Below are positions 34,795 to 43,279 of a DNA stretch of 64,000 bases, in pieces. The notes under the pieces are model-generated. The model saw only the letters and a list, made by a program, of their open reading frames with translations. It was not told the DNA's origin and did not search any database. The position numbers and the translations under genes are program-made. Each line of letters opens with the position of its first letter. Positions within the stretch are counted from its first letter, which is position 1. The stretch lies in assembly GCA_024403555.1 (NCBI GenBank), contig JAKSRP010000001.1, positions 1-64,000 on the forward strand, in the 5' to 3' direction. This DNA is from Lachnospiraceae bacterium (GTDB lineage Bacteria; Bacillota; Clostridia; Lachnospirales; Lachnospiraceae).

Positions 34795-34824
34795 TTGTCA
34801 GAAATAATAAGAACGTGATATAAT
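34795..34824 (+). promoter_or_regulatory. Promoter of moaC
   Basis: TTGTCA (34795-34800), 18-base spacer, TATAAT (34819-34824), 36 bases before the start codon. Confidence 0.6.
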
Positions 34825-34859
34825 TGCTGTGACGAAAGTATGATTAGGAGGTGTGTTAC

Positions 34860-35381
34860 ATGGGATTAACACATTTTGATGATAATGGAAAAGCAATTAT
34901 GGTAGATGTTTCTGAAAAGAAAGAAACGATGCGCGAAGCCATTGCCTGTGGAACCATTACAGTAAATGAAGAAGTTTATGAAGCGATTGAGAATGGCACC
35001 ATGAAAAAGGGAGATGTTCTTGGTGTTGCGACTACAGCAGGAATCATGGGTGCAAAGCGTACCTTTGAATTGATTCCAATGTGCCATGTACTTCCTTTAA
35101 GCGGTTGTAAAATCTGGTATGAAAAAGATCCAAAAAATCGTACGATTTATGCTTTCTGTAAAGTAAAGGTAACCGGACAGACGGGGGTTGAAATGGAAGC
35201 ACTTACTGGAGTCAGCATCGCACTTCTAACCATTTACGATATGTGTAAAGCGCTTGATAAGGCGATGGTGATTGGAGATACATTCTTATGCACGAAGAGT
35301 GGTGGTAAGAGTGGCGATATCCGCAATATGAAAGGACATGAAAAAGCATTTGCACTGCTTGAACGTACATTAGGGGAATAA
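34860..35381 (+). CDS. moaC: Cyclic pyranopterin monophosphate synthase
   Basis: MoaC acts with MoaA in the first step of molybdenum cofactor synthesis. The 173-residue protein has [16 protein letters not shown] at the N-terminus, the active-site stretch [43 protein letters not shown] and a C-terminal [11 protein letters not shown] 34860 has AGGAGGT 8 bases upstream; a GTG at 34851 lies inside that site. No other moa or mob genes are nearby. It is followed 4 bases later by a membrane protein gene. Confidence 0.95.
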   Translation: MGLTHFDDNGKAIMVDVSEKKETMREAIACGTITVNEEVYEAIENGTMKKGDVLGVATTAGIMGAKRTFELIPMCHVLPLSGCKIWYEKDPKNRTIYAFCKVKVTGQTGVEMEALTGVSIALLTIYDMCKALDKAMVIGDTFLCTKSGGKSGDIRNMKGHEKAFALLERTLGE

Positions 35382-35385
35382 AAGA

Positions 35386-36120
35386 ATGAAGATATTAAAT
35401 AGAGGGGTACTTCCTGTGGTTATGGCACTTTGTGGTATGGTATTTCTTATCACGGTGGCAACAACGATTACATTAAATACAAGGGCATTGTATGTTCATG
35501 ATATGAAAAAATATGACCTGGCCAAACTAACCGGGTATTCAGAAGAAGAAATTCTGCAAAATTATGATCAGCTGATTTCTTATAACTCTATGTTAAATGA
35601 AGAGGAGCTCCTGACATTGCCAACCTTGCCACAGTCCGACAATGCAAGAATTCATTTTATGGAAGTGAAGAAGATCTTTGTGAACTTCCAGCTGGCGGGA
35701 ATTGTGACTGGAGGGCTGTTAGTATTTTACTATGGGATTTCTCAGATGTCTAAGTGGAAAAATCAGAATAAAGCAAGATGGCTGTCAAAAGGCTCAAAAG
35801 AAGAACTGGCAGCAAAGGCAGTGCGTGAGCGTATGGCTCGCTCCCTTAAATTAACCGGACTTTTCAGTGTCATTATTCCTGCTGTTTTTGGTGGGGCAAT
35901 CGCCCTTAACTGGGACTGGGCATTTGTGACCTTCCACCATATCATGTTTGATAATGATTACTGGATTTTCGACTATAGAACCGATCCGATTATTGATATG
36001 CTCCCAGATGAATATTTCATGCATTGCGCGATTATGATCATAGCAATTGTTGTAGCAGCATCTGTGATTTGTTATCTTATCGGGAAAAAGATAGCGACTA
36101 AACTTGCTTCAGAAGAATAA
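35386..36120 (+). CDS. DUF1461 / TIGR01906 integral membrane protein
   Basis: The 244-residue protein has four membrane helices: one at the N-terminus, one around 100-120, one near 155-175 and one at the C-terminus. The segment FHHIMFDNDYWIFDYRTDPIIDMLPDEYF is the DUF1461 hallmark. The extracellular loop between the first two helices is about 80 residues. Function is unknown. The gene starts 4 bases after moaC and is probably translated from the same message. Confidence 0.82.
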   Translation: MKILNRGVLPVVMALCGMVFLITVATTITLNTRALYVHDMKKYDLAKLTGYSEEEILQNYDQLISYNSMLNEEELLTLPTLPQSDNARIHFMEVKKIFVNFQLAGIVTGGLLVFYYGISQMSKWKNQNKARWLSKGSKEELAAKAVRERMARSLKLTGLFSVIIPAVFGGAIALNWDWAFVTFHHIMFDNDYWIFDYRTDPIIDMLPDEYFMHCAIMIIAIVVAASVICYLIGKKIATKLASEE

Positions 36121-36137
36121 AAATGAATTAATTAGTT

Positions 36138-36168
36138 TTGAGCAGCCTTCGGGCTGCTCATTTTTTTA
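36138..36168 (+). terminator. Intrinsic terminator
   Basis: GAGCAGCC/GGCTGCTC closed by a TTCG tetraloop, then ATTTTTTT. Confidence 0.92.
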
Positions 36169-36206
36169 CTGTATCAACAGAAAATATGATATGCTAAAAT
36201 ATAAGT

Positions 36207-36220
36207 GTGATTTAAATCAC
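36207..36220. promoter_or_regulatory. Crp/Fnr-like palindrome upstream of bioY
   Basis: GTGATTTAAATCAC is a perfect 14-base palindrome (TGTGA-N6-TCAC pattern). The operon it precedes ends in a Crp/Fnr-family gene, so autoregulation is plausible. It overlaps or follows the likely -10 region (TAAAAT near 36195), which would suit repression. Confidence 0.55.
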
Positions 36221-36300
36221 GGAAATAAGAAAATATATAAACTATAATAAAAAATATAATACAGAGATGTGAAAATAAAAAAAGTAAAGGGAGAAAAGAT

Positions 36301-36864
36301 ATGAAACTAACAACCAAAGATTTGACCTTGTGTGGGATGTTTGCAGCTTTAATTATTGTTGGTGCATTTATCCGAATCGACATCCCGATGCCACTTTATA
36401 CCATGCATTTTACGTTGCAATGGTTCTTCGTTATGGCGGGAGCATTGTTGCTTGGTTCTAAAAAAGGAGGACTAAGCGTGCTTGTTTATCTCATGATCGG
36501 ATTAGTCGGAATTCCGGTATTTGCAGCAGGTGGTGGCCCAGCTTACGTCTTACGACCAGGATTTGGATTTCTTTTAGGATTCGTATTTGCGGCTTTTGTC
36601 ATCGGAAAAATGATAGAACTGTGCAAGAAGAATTCATTCCTTAAGATGCTCCTTGCAACAACAATCGGCCTGGTTATCTACTATACCGTAGGAGCCATTT
36701 ACTTTTATCTAATCAAAAATCTCTATGCCGGCGAAGCAGTTCCATGGACGGTCGTTGTGGTTCAGTATTGCCTCATCACCGTTTTGCCAGATTTTTTATT
36801 ATGCGTATTAGCAAGCGCCGTCTGTAGCAAATTTAAGCCTGTATTTACAAGATTGCTTGCCTAA
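36301..36864 (+). CDS. bioY: BioY-type biotin (or related) transporter substrate-binding subunit
   Basis: BioY is the S component of biotin ECF transporters. The 187-residue protein has six helices and the family motifs TLCGMFAALIIVGAFIRI, YTMHFTLQWFFVMAGALLLG, GLVGIPVFAAGGGPAYVLRPGFG and FLLGF. AAAGGGAGA precedes the ATG. It is followed after 12 bases by the siroheme genes, an unusual partner for a biotin transporter. The ECF ATPase subunits are not in the window. Confidence 0.92.
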   Translation: MKLTTKDLTLCGMFAALIIVGAFIRIDIPMPLYTMHFTLQWFFVMAGALLLGSKKGGLSVLVYLMIGLVGIPVFAAGGGPAYVLRPGFGFLLGFVFAAFVIGKMIELCKKNSFLKMLLATTIGLVIYYTVGAIYFYLIKNLYAGEAVPWTVVVVQYCLITVLPDFLLCVLASAVCSKFKPVFTRLLA

Positions 36865-36876
36865 GGAGGTACCATC

Positions 36877-37521
36877 ATGGCATATTTTCCAATGTTTGTT
36901 GATATCACAGATTGTGACTGCCTGATTATTGGTGGTGGCAAGGTCGCATTTCGTAAAGTACAGGTGCTCCTTGATTTTGGGGCAAATGTTACCGTCATCG
37001 CACAACACATCTGTGAAGAAATTAAATTCGTCGCGGAATCTAAAAACGATGAAGAAAACAAAAACACAGTTACTTATGAAGAACGAGAATATAAATTATC
37101 AGATTGTGATGAGAGGATTCTTGTCATTGCGGCAACAGATTCTCATGAAAAAAACCATGAAATTGCCGAGTATTGCAAGGCAAGAAGAATTCCAATCAAT
37201 GCTGTTGATCAAAAGGAAGACTGTTCCTTTATCTTTCCATCTTATGTCAGGGAGAAAGATCTTGTGGCAGCATTTTCTTCTGCAGGAAGCTCACCGCTTT
37301 TGACACAGATTTTAAAAGAAGAAGAAAAAAAAGTACTCACCCCATATCTAGGAGCATTAAATGAGGCCTTAGGAAGCATACGAGAAGAAGTAAAAAAAGC
37401 ATTTGGCACGGAAAAAGAACGAAAAGCTGTGTACCGGATGATTTATGAACGAGCGGTAAAAGAAGAAATCATACCAAGTAAACATAAGATGAAGGAGTGG
37501 ATTTCATGCATTACATTGTAG
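36877..37521 (+). CDS. Precorrin-2 dehydrogenase / sirohydrochlorin ferrochelatase family
   Basis: The 214-residue protein resembles the N-terminal half of CysG and B. subtilis YlnF / Met8p: CLIIGGGKVAFRKV (NAD-binding), LVIAATDSHEKNHEIAEYC, NAVDQKEDCSFIFPSYV and AFSSAGSSPLL. It oxidises precorrin-2 to sirohydrochlorin and may insert iron to give siroheme. AAGGAGGT precedes the ATG. Its last 16 bases overlap hemC. Part of a siroheme-type operon. Confidence 0.9.
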   Translation: MAYFPMFVDITDCDCLIIGGGKVAFRKVQVLLDFGANVTVIAQHICEEIKFVAESKNDEENKNTVTYEEREYKLSDCDERILVIAATDSHEKNHEIAEYCKARRIPINAVDQKEDCSFIFPSYVREKDLVAAFSSAGSSPLLTQILKEEEKKVLTPYLGALNEALGSIREEVKKAFGTEKERKAVYRMIYERAVKEEIIPSKHKMKEWISCITL

Positions 37522-38456
37522 GAACCAGAGGTTCAAAGCTTGCACTTGCTCAGACGGGGCAGGTTGTAAAGCGATTAAAGGAAGCATACCCAGAAGATTC
37601 TTTTGAAATAAAAGTGATTAAGACGACAGGCGATAAAATTACGAATCGCCCTTTGGACAAAATTGGAACAAAAGGGATATTTGTGGATGCTATTGAAGAA
37701 CAGCTTATGAGTGGAGAAATCCATCTGGCAGTGCATTCCATGAAAGATATGCCCAATACACCGATGGAAGGGCTTATGTTTTCCAAAGGATGGAAGAGAG
37801 AAGATCCAAGAGATGTACTCTTGCTTCGTAGTGCAAAGAGTCTTGAAGAACTTCCAATTGGAACAACCATAGCAACAGGAAGCAAAAGAAGAGCTTATCT
37901 TATGAAACAGATGCGGCCGGATGTGAAGATTGCTCCAATCAGGGGAAATATCGATACAAGAATTCGAAAGATGAAAGAAGGGTTCTCAGATGGGATTGCG
38001 ATTGATGGAATCATCATCGCGGCAGCAGGACTTAAGAGAATCGGAAGAGAAGATGAAATCGCACACTATTTTGATCCGAAAGAGTTCATACCAGCACCTG
38101 CTCAAGGAAGTCTCGCTTTGGAATTAAAGGCGGACAACAAAGAATTGCTAGAGAAATTAGATGCATTATCGGATGAAGATGCAGATGAAATTATGACATT
38201 AGAGCGAGGATTTTTAAAAGCCATTGGAGGAAGCTGTAAAGAGCCGATCGGAGCATTTGCCGCAAAAGCTGGAGAAGAATACGTGCTTCGTGCACTTTAC
38301 GGAGATTCAGAAGGGAAAAGTGTAGCGACAGTATGTGTTTCATCCAAACTAGGTGGCACAGAATTGGTGGAAAAAGCAGTGAAGAAAATTGCTGAAGCAC
38401 ATGGGATGATCAAGGATGAAAGAAGCTGTGCCCGAAAAGAAAACAGTGAGGAATAA
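37506..38456 (+). CDS. hemC: Hydroxymethylbilane synthase
   Basis: HemC joins four porphobilinogen molecules into hydroxymethylbilane. The 316-residue protein has VGTRGSKLALAQT at the N-terminus, HSMKDMPN, REDPRDVLL, GTSS-equivalent ATGSKRRAYL, and the dipyrromethane-cofactor Cys in IGGSCKEPIGAFA. AAGGAG lies 8 bases before ATG 37506; a GTG at 37497 overlaps that site. The start lies inside the end of the preceding gene, so translation is coupled. Confidence 0.95.
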   Translation: MHYIVGTRGSKLALAQTGQVVKRLKEAYPEDSFEIKVIKTTGDKITNRPLDKIGTKGIFVDAIEEQLMSGEIHLAVHSMKDMPNTPMEGLMFSKGWKREDPRDVLLLRSAKSLEELPIGTTIATGSKRRAYLMKQMRPDVKIAPIRGNIDTRIRKMKEGFSDGIAIDGIIIAAAGLKRIGREDEIAHYFDPKEFIPAPAQGSLALELKADNKELLEKLDALSDEDADEIMTLERGFLKAIGGSCKEPIGAFAAKAGEEYVLRALYGDSEGKSVATVCVSSKLGGTELVEKAVKKIAEAHGMIKDERSCARKENSEE

Positions 38457-38459
38457 ATA

Positions 38460-39947
38460 ATGGGAAAAGTATATTTAGTTGGAGCGGGTCCGGGAGATCC
38501 AGGACTCTTAACTTTAAATGGATATGAAGCAGTAAAAAATGCAGACTGCCTGATTTATGACCGCTTAGTTGGGGATGAAATCATCCACATAGCAAAACCA
38601 GAGTGTGAACTGATTTATGTGGGCAAGGAGAATCATCGTCATACTTTGCCACAGGAGAAAATCAATGAATTGTTATATAAGAAGGCCCTTGAATATGAGC
38701 ATGTCGTTCGCTTAAAAGGCGGAGATCCTTATGTGTTCGGACGTGGTGGGGAAGAGGCTCTTTATCTGCTTGGAAAAGGAATTTCTGTGGATGTTGTGCC
38801 AGGCATTAGTTCTTCCATAGCAGCTCTTTCTTATGCAGGTATTCCGATTACACATCGTGGTATCTCCACGAATTTTCATGTATTTACCGCCCATGGACGC
38901 AAAGATGAGATGATTGAAATCGATTATTCTGCATTGTTAGATGAATCTTGTACAGCTGTATTTTTAATGGGGCTTAGTCATGTTGGTAAAATTTCAAAAC
39001 GCTTTTTAGAAGCTGGAAGAAAGGAAGAAACTCCAGTCGCAGTCATTTCCAATGGAACACTTCCAAATCAGAAAACCTGCGTGGGAAATTTGCTGACCAT
39101 TGAAGAAAAAGTAAAGGAAGCAGGGCTTACTTCTCCGGCAATTATCGTTGTAGGAAATACGGTAAATCTTGTTGAAAACCTTGCATTCTTTGAGAATCGA
39201 CCACTTTTTGGGAAAAGATATTTTGTTCCATATATCGAAGGCTTTGATTTTACCTTTGCAAATGGATTGACCGCGATGAGAGACAGTCGATTAGCAACCA
39301 TGATTAAAAAACAGGGAGGAGATGTTATGCCATACAAAGTTGGAAGAATCAGCCCCCTTGCCATTGATTTTTCATTCTTAAAAGAAATGAGCGACGATGA
39401 TTATCTCGTGTTTACAAGCCAGAATGGCGTAGCTGCATGCATGAGCGAATTAAAGAGACAAGGGCTTAGTATCCGGGACTTAAAAGGAAAAATCGCAGTC
39501 GTTGGGAAAAAGACAGCAAAAGCGATCGAAGGGTTTGGTTTATCCGTCGATGTAATGCCGGAAAAACAATTAGGTGTCTGTCTTGGTAAAGAATTAGAAG
39601 GTGAGATTGAAGATTTATCCACAAAAGTGATCTGGCTTGCAGCAAAAAAATATTCGAAAGGCCTTGAAGTAGAATTAGCAGGCCGATGCGATCTTACCAT
39701 ACTGCCGGCTTATGAAAATAAAGAGGTGGACGAAGCATTTGACGAGCTAGAGGTAGATGGCGTTATCTATACCAGTGCCTCGAATGCAAGAAGATGCATA
39801 AAACGCGCTCAGGGGAAATTAGAGGGTGTGCCAGTGTATTCCATCGGTGCCGTTTGCAGCAGAGAAATCAAAAGACTTGGATGCATGAATTTTGAAGAAG
39901 CCAAAGAACCATCCTATGAAGCAATTGTGGAACTTTTGGCAAAATAG
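38460..39947 (+). CDS. CobA-HemD fusion: uroporphyrinogen-III methyltransferase and synthase
   Basis: The 495-residue protein joins two enzymes. Residues 1 to about 245 are the SAM-dependent methyltransferase (VYLVGAGPGDPGLLTL, VRLKGGDPYVFGRGGEE, AVIVVGNTV-like end) giving precorrin-2; residues about 260-495 are a HemD-like uroporphyrinogen-III synthase (VFTSQNGVAACMSEL, VVGKKTAKA, VIYTSASNARR). This fusion is common in clostridia. With HemC and the dehydrogenase it gives porphobilinogen to siroheme. GAGG lies upstream of the ATG, which is 3 bases after hemC. Confidence 0.93.
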   Translation: MGKVYLVGAGPGDPGLLTLNGYEAVKNADCLIYDRLVGDEIIHIAKPECELIYVGKENHRHTLPQEKINELLYKKALEYEHVVRLKGGDPYVFGRGGEEALYLLGKGISVDVVPGISSSIAALSYAGIPITHRGISTNFHVFTAHGRKDEMIEIDYSALLDESCTAVFLMGLSHVGKISKRFLEAGRKEETPVAVISNGTLPNQKTCVGNLLTIEEKVKEAGLTSPAIIVVGNTVNLVENLAFFENRPLFGKRYFVPYIEGFDFTFANGLTAMRDSRLATMIKKQGGDVMPYKVGRISPLAIDFSFLKEMSDDDYLVFTSQNGVAACMSELKRQGLSIRDLKGKIAVVGKKTAKAIEGFGLSVDVMPEKQLGVCLGKELEGEIEDLSTKVIWLAAKKYSKGLEVELAGRCDLTILPAYENKEVDEAFDELEVDGVIYTSASNARRCIKRAQGKLEGVPVYSIGAVCSREIKRLGCMNFEEAKEPSYEAIVELLAK

Positions 39948-39988
39948 AGGGTATCAATCATTGAGAATATAAAAATACGGGTGAACAG

Positions 39989-40663
39989 ATGAAAAAAATG
40001 AACACACCATTTTTCCTGGATTTAAGTGAGGAAAATAGAAAAAAATTATTAGAACGAGGGATGGTCGAAACCATTAAGAAGAACAAGGTAATCTTTCAGG
40101 AGCTCGATGAAGTGGAGTATGTGTATATAGTGCTTGACGGATTTGTATCAATCTATCGAAACAGCCGATATAGCGAAGTGAAAATCATGTTTATTTTGTC
40201 CGATCACGAGATGATCAATGATGTGGTCCTCGAACGCAATAAGACTTCGGTACAGGCAAAAACGATGAGTGATACAAAAATATTAAAAATCAAAATTCAG
40301 GATTTCGAAGCTCTCATCGATGATGATGTGGAGATTGCAAAAGCACTGTATCGATCTCTGGCGTATAAAACAAGGCGTCTGTATCATCAGGTGGGAAATG
40401 CAAATGGATCTTATCCTCTTGCTAAGCATCTGGCAGCTAAAATCTGGAAGCTTGCAAGAGATTATGGGGAAGATACACCTGAGGGCAGAAAAATTAAGTT
40501 TGGAGTAACGGTTACCTTTCTTTCAAATATGCTTGGGGCGAAAAGAGAGTCAACTTCACGAGCATTATCCTCTATGAAAAAAGATGGATTTGTTGTTTAT
40601 GAAGGATTGGTTCTAATCGTGCCAGATATGAAACGATTAAGACAATGCTTTGAAAGGAAATAA
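39989..40663 (+). CDS. Crp/Fnr-family transcriptional regulator
   Basis: The 224-residue protein has a cyclic-nucleotide-binding-like beta barrel (about 10-130) and a C-terminal helix-turn-helix (KFGVTVTFLSNMLGAKRESTSRALSSMKKDGFV). The N-terminus lacks the Cys set of oxygen-sensing Fnr, so the signal is unknown. It closes the bioY-siroheme operon (41 bases after the fusion gene). The palindrome at 36207-36220 before bioY is a candidate target. Confidence 0.9.
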   Translation: MKKMNTPFFLDLSEENRKKLLERGMVETIKKNKVIFQELDEVEYVYIVLDGFVSIYRNSRYSEVKIMFILSDHEMINDVVLERNKTSVQAKTMSDTKILKIKIQDFEALIDDDVEIAKALYRSLAYKTRRLYHQVGNANGSYPLAKHLAAKIWKLARDYGEDTPEGRKIKFGVTVTFLSNMLGAKRESTSRALSSMKKDGFVVYEGLVLIVPDMKRLRQCFERK

Positions 40664-40676
40664 TGGCCTTTCAAAG
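40648..40676. terminator. Inverted repeat between convergent genes
   Basis: CTTTGAAAGG/CCTTTCAAAG with a 9-base loop overlaps the end of the Crp/Fnr gene; no long T run, so termination is only likely. Confidence 0.5.
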
Positions 40677-40678
40677 TA

Positions 40679-41518
40679 TTATTCGTTCCAAATCGTTGCC
40701 CAGGTATTTTTGATGTCGTCAAAATTTACTTTTCGAAGCATATAGAGAGCTAGAACTAACATTGTGATTCCTAATGCGGAATCTGAAATTAGATCCGAGA
40801 CGGTAACGGATTCCTGAAGCATTGCTCCGGTAGCATTTGTCGGGAACATCATATTAATGATGTCATGCAAAACGTGATAAATCATAGGTAGTACGATGGA
40901 GCCGGTTCTTAGATAGATTGCTGCCCAGAAAATGCCAACAATAAGGGAAAAAACAACCTGTGTAATGGTGACACTTAACAATGCCCCTTCCCCAATGTTC
41001 GTAAAATGAACGCATCCAAATATAAGGGAAGTCAGGATAACGGAATGGATGATTCTCTTATCATCCGGATTATTTTTCATCATAATCGAAATCGGAACAG
41101 CTCTAAATACGGTTTCTTCAAGAACACCTGCAAAAAGGCCAAAACAAATCGTGGTTATCGTTGGGGCAACTAACTTGTCAAGACCGCCAAGGTCAACAAT
41201 AGCCCCAAAGAGCAGGCAAAGAATATCAACGATTGCTGCAATGAATACAGCGATGAAAACGTCTTTTTTATACGCTTTTGTAAAGGAAAATACTCCTTTG
41301 AATTTCTCTCTTCGTAAATGTCGTTTGTAAATAAGTAAAAATATCAAGGCAGCAACGGCGGTGCAAAAAGTAGTGATGGTCTGCACTTCCTTGCCTAAAA
41401 TAGCTTCCGGAATCAAAGTGATAAAGGCTGCAAATGTTGGAATGATAATATAAAGAAGTGGGATGGAAAGGATCGCTCCAAGATATGGACGGTCAACGAT
41501 TGGTCTTTTTTGGTTCAT
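40679..41518 (-). CDS. CPBP-family intramembrane glutamic protease
   Basis: The 279-residue protein has about eight membrane helices and the CPBP/Abi motifs: EETVFRAVPI (motif 1, Glu-Glu and Arg), FGCVHFTN (motif 2 His) and MIYHVLHDIIN (motif 3 His). Members process membrane substrates or prenylated proteins and some act in bacteriocin self-protection. AAAAGGAGT, shared with the end of the methyltransferase gene 4 bases upstream, provides its ribosome site. Confidence 0.9.
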   Translation of the reverse strand: MNQKRPIVDRPYLGAILSIPLLYIIIPTFAAFITLIPEAILGKEVQTITTFCTAVAALIFLLIYKRHLRREKFKGVFSFTKAYKKDVFIAVFIAAIVDILCLLFGAIVDLGGLDKLVAPTITTICFGLFAGVLEETVFRAVPISIMMKNNPDDKRIIHSVILTSLIFGCVHFTNIGEGALLSVTITQVVFSLIVGIFWAAIYLRTGSIVLPMIYHVLHDIINMMFPTNATGAMLQESVTVSDLISDSALGITMLVLALYMLRKVNFDDIKNTWATIWNE

Positions 41519-41522
41519 TTGT

Positions 41523-42128
41523 TTACTCCTTTTGTAAAATTAAATTGAGCCAGCGTTCATCACCACGGCCTGCACGCACATCTCCGGTAATCCAGGTTTC
41601 AACGATGGACAGTCTGCTTTCGGAGAGTTCTTCGAGTGATTTTATATATTCGTGGAAAGAGTTTTCTGTAAAATTCGTAAAATATCTTCCGTTTCGTTCT
41701 CCTTCAAAATCGCCATATTTAAAAGAAGTATAGAGAACCCCGCCAGGTTTTAAGGCATCTTTTATTTTATAAAGCACAGGCAGCAGCTCCTCTTTATTCA
41801 AATGAAGGATGGAAGAGCATGCCCAGATGCCATCGAAACGATTGATTTCGTTAAGATCCTGAAAAAGCATATGCTTAACAGCAATTCCGGTATATTCGGA
41901 TGCTTTTTTACAAAGCATCGCAGAGCCATCGATAGCTTCCACCTGATACCCCTGTTCTAAAAAGCATTTCGTATCTCGCCCCGAACCACAACCAAAATCT
42001 AATATACAAGCATCGTCCCCAAGATAGGAGAGAAAATGCTCCTGCGTAGTGGTAAAGTCAACACCAATGGTATTTTCGATAAAGCTTTCTGCATTTGTGT
42101 CATAATAATTTAAGGTTTTGTTGTTCAT
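41523..42128 (-). CDS. Class I SAM-dependent methyltransferase
   Basis: The 201-residue protein opens with YYDTNAESFIENT and has SAM-binding motif I ILDFGCGSGRDTKCFLEQG, followed by VEAIDGS and DGIWACSSILHL, a pattern close to the TehB/UbiE-like group. Substrate unknown. It precedes and is probably coupled to the CPBP protease gene. Start 42128 is favoured by AAGG spacing over an adjacent ATG at 42131; the difference is one residue. Confidence 0.88.
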   Translation of the reverse strand: MNNKTLNYYDTNAESFIENTIGVDFTTTQEHFLSYLGDDACILDFGCGSGRDTKCFLEQGYQVEAIDGSAMLCKKASEYTGIAVKHMLFQDLNEINRFDGIWACSSILHLNKEELLPVLYKIKDALKPGGVLYTSFKYGDFEGERNGRYFTNFTENSFHEYIKSLEELSESRLSIVETWITGDVRAGRGDERWLNLILQKE

Positions 42129-42253
42129 CATATCACCTTCTCATTGGAATAAAATCTATTATTATAATAGCATAACAATACTTGTTTATGCTATACTAGT
42201 CAGACAAGGCAAAAATGAATCATCAAAAATTTAAAATAAAGGAGCAAAGGAAT

Positions 42254-43111
42254 ATGAAAATTGCAGTAACTTATGACAATGGTCAGATCTTCCAGCATTT
42301 TGGAAGAACAGAAGAATTTAAAGTATATGAAATCGTAGACAGCAAAATTGCATCCGCTGAAGTAATCAGCAGTGAAGGTCAGGGACATGGTGCATTAGCA
42401 AGTCTTCTTGCAGAAAAAGAAATCGCAGTATTAATCTGTGGTGGTATTGGAGAAGGTGCTCAGAACGCACTTGCAGAAGCAGGAATCTTATTATTCTCAG
42501 GTGCTCAGGGGGATGCTGATGCGGCAGTAGAAGCATTTCTTAAGGGCGAATTAGTGAATGCTGGTGCAAACTGTGACCACCATCACCATGACGAAGAAGA
42601 AGGCTGTGACGGCGACTGTGGAAGCGGTTGTGGCGGTGGCTGCGGTGGATGTCATGGCGGTCAGATGGAACCAATCATGGAAGGAGAAAATGTTCTTAAG
42701 ACAATGAGAGTACATTACAAAGGAACATTTAACGATGGCAGTGTATTTGATTCTTCTTATGATCGTGGTGAACCATTAGAATTCATTTGTGGTATCGGTC
42801 AGATGATCGAAGGATTTGACCGTGCAGTAGCAAATATGAAGGTTGGAGAAGAAGTAGATATCCATCTTATGCCAGAAGAAGCATATGGTCCATCCAATCC
42901 AGATGCAATCGCTACACTTCAGATTGCTCAGTTACCTGGTTCTGAAGATTTAGAAGTAGGTATGAGAGTATTCTTAACAAATCCAATGGGTCAGCAGTTC
43001 CCTGTAACAGTTACTGCAAAGGATGAAACAACGATTACATTAGATGCGAACCATGAAATGGCTGGAAAAGAATTAAACTTCCACATTGAAGTAGTAGAAA
43101 TTTTTGGATAA
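42254..43111 (+). CDS. NifX/NafY-like domain fused to SlyD-like FKBP prolyl isomerase
   Basis: Residues 1 to about 105 match the dinitrogenase iron-molybdenum cofactor-binding (NifX/NifB C-terminal) fold: MKIAVTYDNGQIFQHFGRTEEFKVYEI and ICGGIGEGAQNALAEAGI. Residues 107-136 are a metal-binding linker with four consecutive His and about seven Cys. Residues about 148-285 are a SlyD-type peptidyl-prolyl isomerase: VHYKGTFNDGSVFDSS, then EPLEFICGIGQMIEGFDRAV, then the inserted chaperone flap. The whole suggests delivery or maturation of a metal cluster combined with folding; this is inference. AAAGGAG is upstream of ATG 42254. The next gene encodes an Fe-S reductase. Confidence 0.85.
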   Translation: MKIAVTYDNGQIFQHFGRTEEFKVYEIVDSKIASAEVISSEGQGHGALASLLAEKEIAVLICGGIGEGAQNALAEAGILLFSGAQGDADAAVEAFLKGELVNAGANCDHHHHDEEEGCDGDCGSGCGGGCGGCHGGQMEPIMEGENVLKTMRVHYKGTFNDGSVFDSSYDRGEPLEFICGIGQMIEGFDRAVANMKVGEEVDIHLMPEEAYGPSNPDAIATLQIAQLPGSEDLEVGMRVFLTNPMGQQFPVTVTAKDETTITLDANHEMAGKELNFHIEVVEIFG

Positions 43112-43120
43112 TTGAAAATA

Positions 43121-43168
43121 AAGAGTGTATATGGCGAGAATTCGTTTTCGCGATATACACTTTTTCTT
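43121..43168 (+). terminator. Intrinsic terminator
   Basis: GAGTGTATAT-GCGA pairs with TCGC-ATATACACTTT with one bulge on each side, then TTTTTC. It separates the fusion gene from the reductase gene. Confidence 0.8.
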
Positions 43169-43279
43169 TTTTATTCGATATTCTTTTAAAAGTATAACGA
43201 ATGGGATATAATAATACATGAAGAATTAGTCAAACGTGAACGATGATGCAAAAGCACAATGTGAGAAAGGGATAAAACT

